Assembly (NCBI RefSeq): GCF_024662235.1
Contig: NZ_CP096276.1
Coordinates: forward strand, 2,728,001 to 2,792,000
DNA: 64,000 bases
DNA from: Pimelobacter simplex
GTDB taxonomy: Bacteria > Actinomycetota > Actinomycetes > Propionibacteriales > Nocardioidaceae
Direction of reading: 5' to 3'
The notes below the pieces were generated by a model, which did no database searches, was not told the origin of the DNA, and was given only the letters and a program-made list of their open reading frames with translations. The position numbers were made by a program, and so were the translations under genes. This document shows positions 55,170 through 64,000 of the stretch, one piece after another; position 1 is the stretch's first letter; every line of letters starts with the position of its first letter.

Positions 55170-56188
55170 TGAGATCCCCCCTGTCGCTGGCCGTGGCTGG
55201 TGCCCTGGCCCTGGCGCTGACCGCCTGCTCCTCCGACGTCAAGGGCGACAACGACGCCGAGCCCGCCTCCGGCGCGTCCGCCACCCCGGAGGGCCCGTGG
55301 TCGTTCACCGACGGCTCCGGTGAGAAGGTCGAGCTCGACGAGGTGCCGACCCGGATCATCGCCCACTCCGCCGAGGCGGCCGCGCTGATGGCGTACGGCA
55401 TCCGCCCGGTCGGGATCTACGGCGACGAGTCGGTCAAGACCGACCCGAACCTGCAGGGCCTGGACCTGAGCGGCATCGAGATCCTGGGCGAGGAGTGGGG
55501 CTCCATCGACGTCGCCAAGGCGTCCACCCTCTCCCCCGACCTGATCGTGGCCGACTGGTGGCCGGCCGAGAAGGCCCACTCCGGCATGGAGGAGGGCGTC
55601 AAGGCCAAGAGCAAGAAGATCGCCGAGCTCGCCCCGGTCGTCGGCATCTCCCAGGGTGACTCGATCCTCGACCTCGCCGAGGGCTACGAGGACCTCGCCG
55701 AGAGCCTGGGTGCCGACGTCGAGAACTCCCAGGGGGCCAAGGACAAGGCCGCCTTCGAGAAGGCGCGCGACACCTTCGTCGCCGCGATGGACGAGAAGGA
55801 CTTCACCGCGCTGGCCGTCTCCCCCGCCAGCGACCTGCTCTACGTCGCCAACCCGGAGTACGCCCCCGAGCTGCTCGACTTCGACCGCTGGGGCCTCGAC
55901 ATCATCGAGCCCGACTCCCCCGACAAGGGCTTCCCCTACTGGGAGAACCTCAGCTGGGAGAACGCCGACAAGTACCAGCCCGACGTGCTGATGTTCGACA
56001 ACCGCAGCATGGCCGCCGACCGCAAGACCGTGCAGTCCCAGCCGACCTGGAACTCGATCCGCGCCGCCAAGGCCGACCAGATCGTGGAGTGGCCGGGCTT
56101 CTGGCTGCACACCTACGGTCACTACGCCACGGCGCTGACCAAGCTGACCGAGCAGCTCTCCGGACTCGACGACTCGATCGGTGACTGA
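55169..56188 (+). CDS. Iron-siderophore ABC transporter substrate-binding lipoprotein (second system)
   Basis: 339 aa. Lipobox ALALTACSS puts the lipid-bearing Cys near residue 20. The FepB/FecB-type fold shows in RIIAHSAEAAALMAYGIRPV, SPDLIVADWWPAEKAHSGM and LLYVANPEYAPELLDFDRWG. Paralogue of the 10764-11807 protein, but with clearly different binding-face sequence, so the two systems may prefer different siderophores. First gene of a four-gene operon with overlapping stops and starts. Confidence 0.92.
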   Translation: MRSPLSLAVAGALALALTACSSDVKGDNDAEPASGASATPEGPWSFTDGSGEKVELDEVPTRIIAHSAEAAALMAYGIRPVGIYGDESVKTDPNLQGLDLSGIEILGEEWGSIDVAKASTLSPDLIVADWWPAEKAHSGMEEGVKAKSKKIAELAPVVGISQGDSILDLAEGYEDLAESLGADVENSQGAKDKAAFEKARDTFVAAMDEKDFTALAVSPASDLLYVANPEYAPELLDFDRWGLDIIEPDSPDKGFPYWENLSWENADKYQPDVLMFDNRSMAADRKTVQSQPTWNSIRAAKADQIVEWPGFWLHTYGHYATALTKLTEQLSGLDDSIGD

Positions 56189-57212
56189 CGCCGCTCGCGG
56201 CGTCCGCGCACGCGCTCGTCTGAGCCGGCCGGGCGGCCTCGTCGCCCTGCTGCTCCTGCTGCTGGTCGTCTCCTTCCTCAGCATCACCCAGGGCTCCCGC
56301 GAGATCGGGCTACACGACGTCGTCGACGCACTGCGCCACCTGGGCACGGTGACCACCGACGACACCGTGACGGTCCGGCTCCGGGTCCCCCGGACGATCC
56401 TCGGCGTGCTCGTCGGCGCCGCGCTCGGCGTGGCCGGGGCGATCCTGCAGGGACTGACCCGCAACGCCCTGGCCGACCCGTCGATCATGGGCATCGAGGC
56501 CGGCGCGGCGCTGGCGGTCGTCCTCGGCATCACCGTCGCCGGGCTCACCGCCATCGAGGTGCACGTGGTGCTCGCGTTCGTCGGCGCCCTCGCCGCCACC
56601 GCCCTCGTGTACGGCGTCGGCTCACTCGGGCGCGACGGCGCGACGCCCGTCAAGATGGCCCTGGCCGGCGCCGCGATCACCGCGGGGCTCAGCGCGGTCA
56701 CCATCGGCCTGCTGCTGACCGACCTCCAGGCCCAGAACGAGTTCCGGTTCTGGCAGGTCGGCTCGCTGGCCGGTCGCTACGCCCCCATCGTCACCGGCGT
56801 CGCGCCCGTGCTGCTCGTCGCGCTCGCGATCGGCGTGCTCTGCGGCCGTCCGCTCAACGCCCTGGCGCTCGGCGAGGACGCCGCCCGCGGCCTGGGCATC
56901 TCGCTGACCCGGACCCGGATCGGCCTCTTCGCCGTCGTCGCCGTGCTCTGCGGCGCGGCGACCGCCGCCTGCGGACCGATCGTCTTCGTCGGCCTCGTCG
57001 TGCCGCACGTGGCGCGCGCGATCTGCGGGCCGGACTACCGCTGGATCCTCCCCTACTGCTTGCTGCTCGGCCCGCTGCTCCTGCTCGGCGCCGACATCCT
57101 CGGCCGGATCCTCGGCTCGCCCGGCGAGCTCCAGGTGGGGGTCGTGCTCGGCGTGCTGGGCGCCCCGTTCTTCATCGCGCTCGTGCGCTCGACCCGGCTG
57201 GCGGAGCTGTGA
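56181..57212 (+). CDS. Siderophore-iron ABC transporter permease, first subunit (second system)
   Basis: 343 aa, FecCD family. RTILGVLVGAALGVAGAILQ, NALADPSIMGIEAGAALA, QNEFRFWQVGSLAGRYAPI, GPIVFVGLVVPHVARAI. The GTG overlaps the binding-protein gene by 8 bp. About nine membrane segments. Unlike the first system's equivalent, it has no long Pro-rich leader. Confidence 0.92.
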   Translation: MTDAARGVRARARLSRPGGLVALLLLLLVVSFLSITQGSREIGLHDVVDALRHLGTVTTDDTVTVRLRVPRTILGVLVGAALGVAGAILQGLTRNALADPSIMGIEAGAALAVVLGITVAGLTAIEVHVVLAFVGALAATALVYGVGSLGRDGATPVKMALAGAAITAGLSAVTIGLLLTDLQAQNEFRFWQVGSLAGRYAPIVTGVAPVLLVALAIGVLCGRPLNALALGEDAARGLGISLTRTRIGLFAVVAVLCGAATAACGPIVFVGLVVPHVARAICGPDYRWILPYCLLLGPLLLLGADILGRILGSPGELQVGVVLGVLGAPFFIALVRSTRLAEL

Positions 57213-58276
57213 GCGCCCCGGCGGCGGCCGGAACCCCGGCCGCGACGACAGCGACGACCGCGCTGCGCCGGGTCCGCCGCAGCCGCGCGCGCCGGGCGCT
57301 CGTCGTACCGGCGGTGCTGCTGGTGCTCACGGTCGTGCTCGGCCTGGTCACGCTGTGCTTCGGCTCGGTGCGGCTGAGCCTGGACCAGGTGCTCGGCTCG
57401 CTCCTGGGCACCCGCGAGAACCCGGCGGTCGACTTCATCGTCCAGGACCTGGTCTTCCCCCAGGTCAAGGCCGCGATCGGCGTCGGGATCGCGCTCGGCG
57501 CCGCCGGCACGATCTTCCAGCAGCTGCTGCGCAACCCGCTGGCCTCGCCGGACTTCGTCGGGATCTCGGCGGGCGCGAGCGTGTTCGCCGTCGCCGGCAT
57601 CGCGGTCCCCGCGCTGGCCGGCCTCAGCATCCCGCTGCTCGCCCTCGTGGGTGCGCTCGTGTTCGCGCTGGCGATGTACCTCCTGGCCTGGCGCGACGGG
57701 GTCAGCGGCTACCGGTTCATCCTGATCGGCATCGGCATGTCGGCGTTCGCGACCGGCATCACCGGCTACCTGCTGACCCGGACCTCCCTGACCGAGGCGC
57801 GCGAGGCGCTGCACTGGCTGACCGGCTCGATCGGCCAGGCCGGGGACGCCGAGAACGAGGTCCTGCTCTGGTGCCTGCTCGCGCTGGCCCCGACCGTCCC
57901 GCTGCTCCAGCGGATGCTGCGCTCGCTCGAGCTCGGCGACGACACCGCCCGCGGCCTGGGCACCCGCCTGGAGCCGAGCCGGCTCGCCCTCATCGGCGTC
58001 GCCGTGCTGCTGACCGCGCTGGCCACCGCCGTCGCCGGACCCATCACGTTCGTCGCCCTGGTCGCCGGCCCGGTCGCCGACCGGCTGCTCGGGCCCGCAC
58101 GCGGCAGCATCGTCGCGGCCGGCGCCACCGGCGCGATCCTGTGCCTGGTCGCGGACTACATCGCGGTCAACGTCCTGCCCGTCGAGATGCCGACCGGCGT
58201 CGTCACCGGCGCCGTCGGGGCGCCGTACCTGCTGTGGCTGATCGCCACCACCAACCGGAGAGGGATGGGCGGATGA
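57209..58276 (+). CDS. Siderophore-iron ABC transporter permease, second subunit (second system)
   Basis: 355 aa, FecCD family. A basic ~35-residue leader precedes the first segment; VKAAIGVGIALGAAGTIFQQ, NPLASPDFVGISAGASVFA, GPITFVALVAGPVADRLLG and GAVGAPYLLWLIATTNRRG follow. GTG overlaps the previous stop (GTGA), and its own stop overlaps the ATPase ATG. Confidence 0.92.
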   Translation: MSAPAAAGTPAATTATTALRRVRRSRARRALVVPAVLLVLTVVLGLVTLCFGSVRLSLDQVLGSLLGTRENPAVDFIVQDLVFPQVKAAIGVGIALGAAGTIFQQLLRNPLASPDFVGISAGASVFAVAGIAVPALAGLSIPLLALVGALVFALAMYLLAWRDGVSGYRFILIGIGMSAFATGITGYLLTRTSLTEAREALHWLTGSIGQAGDAENEVLLWCLLALAPTVPLLQRMLRSLELGDDTARGLGTRLEPSRLALIGVAVLLTALATAVAGPITFVALVAGPVADRLLGPARGSIVAAGATGAILCLVADYIAVNVLPVEMPTGVVTGAVGAPYLLWLIATTNRRGMGG

Positions 58277-59061
58277 CCGCGACCCCACGACTGGCAGCGC
58301 GCTCGCTGTCCCTCGGGTACGACGACCGGACCGTCGTCGACGCCCTCGACCTCGACGTCCTCGACGGCCGGGTCACCGCGATCGTCGGCGCCAACGCGTG
58401 CGGCAAGTCCACCCTGCTGCGCGGACTGGCCCGGCTGCTGCGTCCCTCGAGCGGCGAGGTGCTGCTCGACGGCACCCCGATCCTCGACCGCGCCTCGCGC
58501 GAGGTCGCCCGGATCCTGGGCCTGCTCCCCCAGACCCCCGTCGCCCCCGACGGGATCACCGTCGCCGACCTCGTCGCCCGCGGCCGGCACCCGCACCAGG
58601 GCTGGTTCCGCAGCTGGTCCACCGGCGACGAGGCCGCGGTCGCCGCCGCCCTCGACGCGACCGACACCGTCGACCTCGTCGACCGCCCCCTCCACGCGCT
58701 GTCCGGGGGCCAGCGGCAGCGGGTCTGGATCGCCATGGCGCTCGCCCAGGAGACCGACCTGCTCCTCCTCGACGAGCCCACCACCTATCTCGACATCAGC
58801 CACCAGGTCGACCTGCTCCGGCTGCTGCGCAGCCTCAACCGGGCCACCGGGCGCACGATCGTCACCGTGCTGCACGACCTCAACCTCGCCTGCCGCTACA
58901 GCGACCACCTCGTCGTCATGGCCGGCGGGCGGATCCTCGCCGAGGGGCCGCCGGCCGAGGTGGTGACCGCCGCGGTGGTCGAGGAGGCGTTCGGGCTGCC
59001 GTGCGTCGTCGTACCGGATCCGGTGGCGGGGACGCCGATGATCGTCCCGGCCGGCGACTGA
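58273..59061 (+). CDS. Siderophore-iron ABC transporter ATP-binding protein (second system)
   Basis: 262 aa. Walker A GANACGKSTLLRGLA, Q-loop LLPQTPVAPDG, signature LSGGQRQRVWIAMALAQE, Walker B LLLLDEPTTYLDISHQ, H-loop VTVLHDLN. Last gene of the operon; ATG overlaps the permease stop by four bases. Strongly similar motifs to the ATPase at 11861 point to a shared ancestor of the two importers. Confidence 0.94.
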   Translation: MTATPRLAARSLSLGYDDRTVVDALDLDVLDGRVTAIVGANACGKSTLLRGLARLLRPSSGEVLLDGTPILDRASREVARILGLLPQTPVAPDGITVADLVARGRHPHQGWFRSWSTGDEAAVAAALDATDTVDLVDRPLHALSGGQRQRVWIAMALAQETDLLLLDEPTTYLDISHQVDLLRLLRSLNRATGRTIVTVLHDLNLACRYSDHLVVMAGGRILAEGPPAEVVTAAVVEEAFGLPCVVVPDPVAGTPMIVPAGD

Positions 59062-59091
59062 GGCTGGACCCGGCCCGACCGTTCGGCGACG

Positions 59092-60483
59092 ATGACGGGC
59101 GTGACCCGGCGCCGCGGTGCTCTCGGGCTCGGCATCCTCGGCGCCGGGCTCGCGCTGGTGCTCGGCTGCACGGCCCCGGCCGAGCCGCCACCGGACCCAC
59201 CCACGCCCGCCGGCACCCCGGCGGTCACCTCCCGCGACCCCCTCGTCGTCGCCGTGCACGCCTCACGGCCCGCGCCGCGGATCACGCTCGCCACGGCGGA
59301 GGCACTCGTCGCCGGCGAGGTCACCACGTGGCGCCCGCTCGACGGGTCCGACCGGCCGCTGCGGGTGGTCCCCGGCCTCCGCGAGGTACGCCGCGACCGC
59401 GACGCCGTCGCCCTCGTCCCCGCGTCCGAGATCGACGCGACGGTACGGCCGGCCCGGGTCGCCGGCGTGGACCCGCTGCGCCGCCCGGCCGACTACCCGC
59501 TCCGGGTCGCCGGCCCGCCACCGCCGGAGGTGACGACGCTGAGCGTGGTCGGCGACGTCATGCTCGGCCGCCGGGTCGGCGCGCGTGCGGCCGCCGCCGG
59601 CGACCCGAGCCTGCCGCTGCGCCCGCTCCAGCGCCGGCTGCGCTCCGCTGACCTGACCCTCGGCACGCTGGAGAGCACGCTCTCCGACGACGGGACGCCC
59701 CACCAGGGCGACGACTCGTTCGCCGCACCGCCGGCGGTCCTCGACGGGCTCGCCGACGCCGGCTTCGACGCGATGTCCCTCGCCGACAACCACACCGGCG
59801 ACTTCGGCGAGCGTGCCCTCCTGCGCACGCTCGACCTGCTCGGCGACGGACCGGTCCGCTCCTTCGGCGCCGGGCGCGACCGGGCCGAGGCGAGCGCGGC
59901 GTACGTCGCCGAGCGCCACGGCGTGCGCTTCGCGGTGATCGGCTTCAACGCGATCGGCGAGACCCCGCGGGCGACGTCCCGTCGTCCCGGCGCGCTGTCG
60001 GTACGGATGCCCCCGCGCACCGGCCCGCTCGTCGAGAGCGACCTCGCCCACGTCGAGCGCCTCGTCCGCCGGCTCGACCACGAGGCCGACGTGGTCATCG
60101 TCCTCCCGCACTGGGGCACCCAGTACACCCACGTCGCCGAGCCGATCCAGCACCGCGTCGCGCGCCGGCTCACCGGTGCGGGCACCGACCTGGTCGTCGG
60201 CGGGCACCCGCACTGGGTCCAGGGCATCGAGTGGTACGACGGCGCGCTGGTCGCGCACTCGCTCGGCAACTTCGTGTTCGACATGGACTTCATGACCCAG
60301 ACCCAGCAGGGGGTCGTCCTGGAGGCCGTGTTCTGGGACACCGAGCTCAAGGGCTTCGACCTGGTCCCCTACGCGATGGACGACGACTTCGCGCCACGCC
60401 CGGTCCGGGGCCCGCTGGCCGCCGACATCCTGGGCGACGTCTGGGGCCACAGCACCGGACCGTTCCGCGCCTCAGCCCCGTAG
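59092..60483 (+). CDS. CapA-family lipoprotein (poly-gamma-glutamate-synthesis-type metallophosphatase)
   Basis: 463 aa. Lipobox ALVLGCTA, a Pro-rich linker, an N-terminal part unlike CapA (residues ~45-145), then the PGA_cap metallophosphatase domain: SVVGDVMLGRRVGARA, TLGTLESTLSD, SLADNHTGDFGERAL, VIVLPHWGTQYTH, VVGGHPHWVQGIEWYDGA, SLGNFVFDMDF. The acidic and histidine residues for two metals are present. No other capsule genes are near, so a wall or polymer hydrolase role is as likely as capsule synthesis. Its end overlaps a convergent peptidase gene by 12 bp. Confidence 0.85.
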   Translation: MTGVTRRRGALGLGILGAGLALVLGCTAPAEPPPDPPTPAGTPAVTSRDPLVVAVHASRPAPRITLATAEALVAGEVTTWRPLDGSDRPLRVVPGLREVRRDRDAVALVPASEIDATVRPARVAGVDPLRRPADYPLRVAGPPPPEVTTLSVVGDVMLGRRVGARAAAAGDPSLPLRPLQRRLRSADLTLGTLESTLSDDGTPHQGDDSFAAPPAVLDGLADAGFDAMSLADNHTGDFGERALLRTLDLLGDGPVRSFGAGRDRAEASAAYVAERHGVRFAVIGFNAIGETPRATSRRPGALSVRMPPRTGPLVESDLAHVERLVRRLDHEADVVIVLPHWGTQYTHVAEPIQHRVARRLTGAGTDLVVGGHPHWVQGIEWYDGALVAHSLGNFVFDMDFMTQTQQGVVLEAVFWDTELKGFDLVPYAMDDDFAPRPVRGPLAADILGDVWGHSTGPFRASAP

Positions 60484-61401
60484 CCAGGCCAGCACCAGCC
60501 GGCCCACCCGGTCGAGCTGGGCGGCGTCCACGAGGCCGGGCAGGTCGCGGGCGTTGTGGTAGCCCGCATAGGGCGTGCTGCCCACGCGCAGCCCCGGCAG
60601 CCCCGCGCGGACGAACGACCAGTGGTCGCTGGAGCGCTGCCCCGTCTCGGCCGCGTGCGGCACCCCGGCGCGACGCGCCGCCCGGACCAGCGCCGCCGGC
60701 GGGTCCGCGGTCGCACTGCCCACCGGGACGACGACGCCCACCCCGACCCGGTCGAGCGCCAGCATGCCGCGCACCGCGCGACGCTCGGGCGCGGTCAGCC
60801 CGGCGACGTAGTACCGCGAGCCGTAGTGGTGGTCACCGTCCCCGGTGCCCCGCGGCTCCTCGGCCCCGAAGAGCACCAGCACCACCGGCAGCCGCGCCCG
60901 CAGGTCCGTGCGCGCGAGCGCGAGCAGCACCCCCACGCCCGAGGCGTTGTCCTCCGCGCCGGGCGAGACCGCCACGGTGTCGAGGTGCGCGCCGAGCACG
61001 AGGTGCGGTCGCCCGGGGTCGAAGCCGCGCGGCACGGCGACCACGTTCTGGCTGCGCCCGGCCCGAACCGGCACGCCCCAGGAGTCACCGGCCGGGACGG
61101 CGAACCCCTGTCGCGACACCTGGTAGCCCGCGTCCTCCAGCTCGCCCGCCGCCCAGTCGGCGGCGCGGCGGAAGCCGGGCCCGGTGGCCAGCCGCGGGCC
61201 GATCCGGACCGAGAGGTGGCGCACGGCGGCGTACGCCGTCGCGGGGTCGAAGGTGGCCGGCCGCGCGGCCGGCGTCGTCGGGGTCGGCGCGGCGGTCGCC
61301 GGCACCTTCGGCGGCGGCGTCCGGTCCCGGGTCGGTTCGGCGCTGCAGCCCGCCAAAAACGCGGCGAGGACGACCACGCTGGTGGTCGTCCTCGCCGGCA
61401 C
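60472..61401 (-). CDS. M28-family zinc peptidase, lipoprotein
   Basis: 309 aa, extracellular aminopeptidase type. Lipobox AAFLAGCSA near residue 19, then a Pro/Thr-rich linker. Zinc ligands appear in order: LVLGAHLDTVAVS (His, Asp), AEDNASGVGVLLAL (Asp), VLFGAEEPRG (catalytic Glu, then Glu) and GYHNARDLPG (His). It releases amino acids from peptides or modifies wall peptides; the specificity is unknown. GTG start 12 bp past the stop of the principal sigma gene, so it may receive its transcripts. Confidence 0.87.
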   Translation of the reverse strand: MPARTTTSVVVLAAFLAGCSAEPTRDRTPPPKVPATAAPTPTTPAARPATFDPATAYAAVRHLSVRIGPRLATGPGFRRAADWAAGELEDAGYQVSRQGFAVPAGDSWGVPVRAGRSQNVVAVPRGFDPGRPHLVLGAHLDTVAVSPGAEDNASGVGVLLALARTDLRARLPVVLVLFGAEEPRGTGDGDHHYGSRYYVAGLTAPERRAVRGMLALDRVGVGVVVPVGSATADPPAALVRAARRAGVPHAAETGQRSSDHWSFVRAGLPGLRVGSTPYAGYHNARDLPGLVDAAQLDRVGRLVLAWLRG

Positions 61402-61413
61402 GGCTGGTTCTCG

Positions 61414-62952
<1,539 letters not shown>

Positions 62953-63107
62953 GAACACCTCTCGATGCTGACGGTTCTAGGGCGCGGCAAAGACCGGAGG
63001 TGTCAAGACCGCTGAAGTTATTCTGCCACGGGCACTGAAGGACTCGTGCCACCGGGCCCTCAGGATGCTCTCAGGCCAGTCTCACCCGGCGTTCAACCAG
63101 GCGGGCC

Positions 63108-63671
63108 TCATCCGGCCTTGGCCGCCGCCTTGGCGGCCTTCTTGTAGTCGCGCACCTTCTGCAGCGAGACCGGGTCGACGACGTCGGCGACCGAGCGGAA
63201 CCCGTCGAGCGCGTAGTCGCCCGCCGCCTTCTCCCAGCCCGCCGGCCGGACCTCGAGCTGCTTGGCCACCAGCGCCACGAAGATCTTCGCCTTCTGCGCG
63301 CCGAAGCCCGGCAGCGCCTGGAGCCGCTTCATCAGGTCCTTGCCGTCGGCCGCCTCGGTCCAGATCCGCTCGGCGCGGCCGTCGTACTGGTCGACGACGA
63401 TGCGGGCCAGCTCCTGCAGCCGGGCCGACATCGACCCCGGGAAGCGGTGGATCGCCGGCGTCGTCGCGCACAGCGCCGCGAACTCCTCGGGGTCGGCCAC
63501 GGCGATCGCCGCCGGGTCGAAGCTGCCGAACCGGCCGAACACCTTCTGGGGGCCCATGAAGGCGTGCTCCATCGGGTACTGCTGGTCCAGCATCATCCCG
63601 ACCAGCAGCGCGAAGGAGTTGGTCGTCAGCAGCTCGTCGGCGGCGGCGTCGTCGGTGATGTGGATGGCCAT
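63108..63671 (-). CDS. HhH-GPD-type base excision repair protein
   Basis: 187 aa. NSFALLVGMMLDQQYPMEHA, AIHRFPGSMSARLQELARIV, then the helix-hairpin-helix RLQALPGFGAQKAKIFVALV and a final YALDGFRSVADVVDP. Short actinobacterial branch of DNA glycosylase-like proteins; the catalytic Lys/Asp pair of classical members is not clearly placed, so activity is unsure. C-terminus is Lys/Ala-rich. No Fe-S cysteines. ATG at 63671. Confidence 0.82.
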   Translation of the reverse strand: MAIHITDDAAADELLTTNSFALLVGMMLDQQYPMEHAFMGPQKVFGRFGSFDPAAIAVADPEEFAALCATTPAIHRFPGSMSARLQELARIVVDQYDGRAERIWTEAADGKDLMKRLQALPGFGAQKAKIFVALVAKQLEVRPAGWEKAAGDYALDGFRSVADVVDPVSLQKVRDYKKAAKAAAKAG

Positions 63672-63702
63672 GGCGCCATTGTGCCGGGTGGGTTCACTCG
63701 GG

Positions 63703-64000
63703 TCACCCGCGGCCGCGCGCCCGCCGCCAGACTACGCGCCGATGGGCCACGCGCCGGTAGGTCTGGGGGATCGCGAAGGCGCGACGCCGCTCGATCACCC
63801 GCACCCGCCACGCCCGGAGCGCACCGGCGACGACCTCGACCGACAGCGCCTCGTCGTCGAACAGCTCGTAGAGCGAGCGCGCGACCACCATGTCCCCGAT
63901 TCGGACCAGCGCCGTGTCGTTGCCCCCGGCCAGGCTCAGCTCCGCGCCGGGCCCCGGCGCTGGGAGCGCGAGCCGGGCGAGCGCGCGGTCGATCCAGTAC
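63703..64000 (-). CDS. Partial gene (C-terminal end), unknown function
   Basis: An open frame of about 99 codons runs from the window edge to a TGA at 63703. The readable part includes ELSLAGGNDTALVRIGDMVV, ARSLYELFDDEALSVEVVAG and a very basic end (IERRRAFAIPQTYRRVAHRR). The start lies outside the window. No family is recognised. It precedes the HhH-GPD gene by 31 bp on the same strand. Confidence 0.5.
   Translation of the reverse strand, partial: YWIDRALARLALPAPGPGAELSLAGGNDTALVRIGDMVVARSLYELFDDEALSVEVVAGALRAWRVRVIERRRAFAIPQTYRRVAHRRVVWRRARGRG

Noticed and set aside
62953..63107. TTGACA upstream of the principal sigma gene as its promoter
   Set aside because: The nearest -10-like TAGAAC is 21 bp away, too far for a standard promoter; no convincing alternative -10 at 16-18 bp.

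Overview
The window looks like chromosomal DNA of a high-GC actinomycete, most likely Nocardioides or a close relative (Propionibacteriales). The signs are: strong G/C bias at third codon positions; many GTG starts; genes coupled through ATGA or GTGA overlaps; a glnE-glnA2 pair as in mycobacteria; a HrdB-type principal sigma factor with an Ala/Lys/Pro-rich N-terminus; an LprG-P55-like pair; iron (DmdR/IdeR) boxes; and several TAnnnT -10 elements about 7 nt before a start codon, the mark of leaderless mRNAs. No tRNA, rRNA, CRISPR, prophage or IS transposase was seen. The assignment to genus is inference.

Layout. 1-7.2 kb: a two-subunit molybdenum hydroxylase, a MASE1-GGDEF diguanylate cyclase, and a TetR regulator divergent from an MpaB-like/acyl-CoA dehydrogenase operon. 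7.2-10.7 kb: a PAS-GGDEF-EAL protein divergent from a processive GT2 polysaccharide synthase coupled to a 68-residue membrane protein. 10.7-14.8 kb: a complete siderophore-iron ABC importer with two iron boxes. 14.9-20 kb: a secreted protein, glnE and glnA2, then a 161-bp imperfect palindrome. 20.1-24.4 kb: a cysteine-bearing HTH regulator, a small membrane protein, and a membrane GGDEF-EAL protein coupled to an N-acyltransferase-like protein. 24.4-36.6 kb: nadE, a sigma factor fused to a transmembrane sensor-like domain, panB, a PQQ-type dehydrogenase lipoprotein, an acetyltransferase, an M3 peptidase, a lytic transglycosylase, tdk and a secreted protein. 36.7-44.2 kb: a two-gene sigma/membrane-sensor pair, a phosphodiesterase-like protein, DUF5998, a PatA-like acetyltransferase/CoA ligase, a RibD-like reductase and a Phd/RelE toxin-antitoxin pair. 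44.3-55.1 kb: the two type IIA topoisomerase genes (parC, parE), with the LprG-P55-like operon, a beta-carbonic anhydrase and a HelR-type RNA polymerase helicase lying between them. 55.1-59.1 kb: a second complete siderophore-iron importer behind a third iron box. 59-64 kb: a CapA-like lipoprotein, an M28 peptidase lipoprotein, the principal sigma factor, an HhH-GPD protein and a partial gene.

How it works together. Most of the window is housekeeping (nitrogen, NAD, pantothenate, topoisomerases, sigma) with three accessory themes. The first is cyclic-di-GMP signalling: three GGDEF proteins lie within 21 kb, next to a polysaccharide synthase and a putative signal synthase. The second is iron acquisition, through two importers under predicted iron repression. 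The third is drug and envelope resistance: a helR gene preceded by a 20-bp element that matches the rifamycin-associated element as I remember it, plus an LprG-P55-like exporter. The most notable items are the RAE-helR unit, the GGDEF-EAL/acyltransferase pair, the GT2/small-protein pair, the fused sigma factor and the long palindrome.
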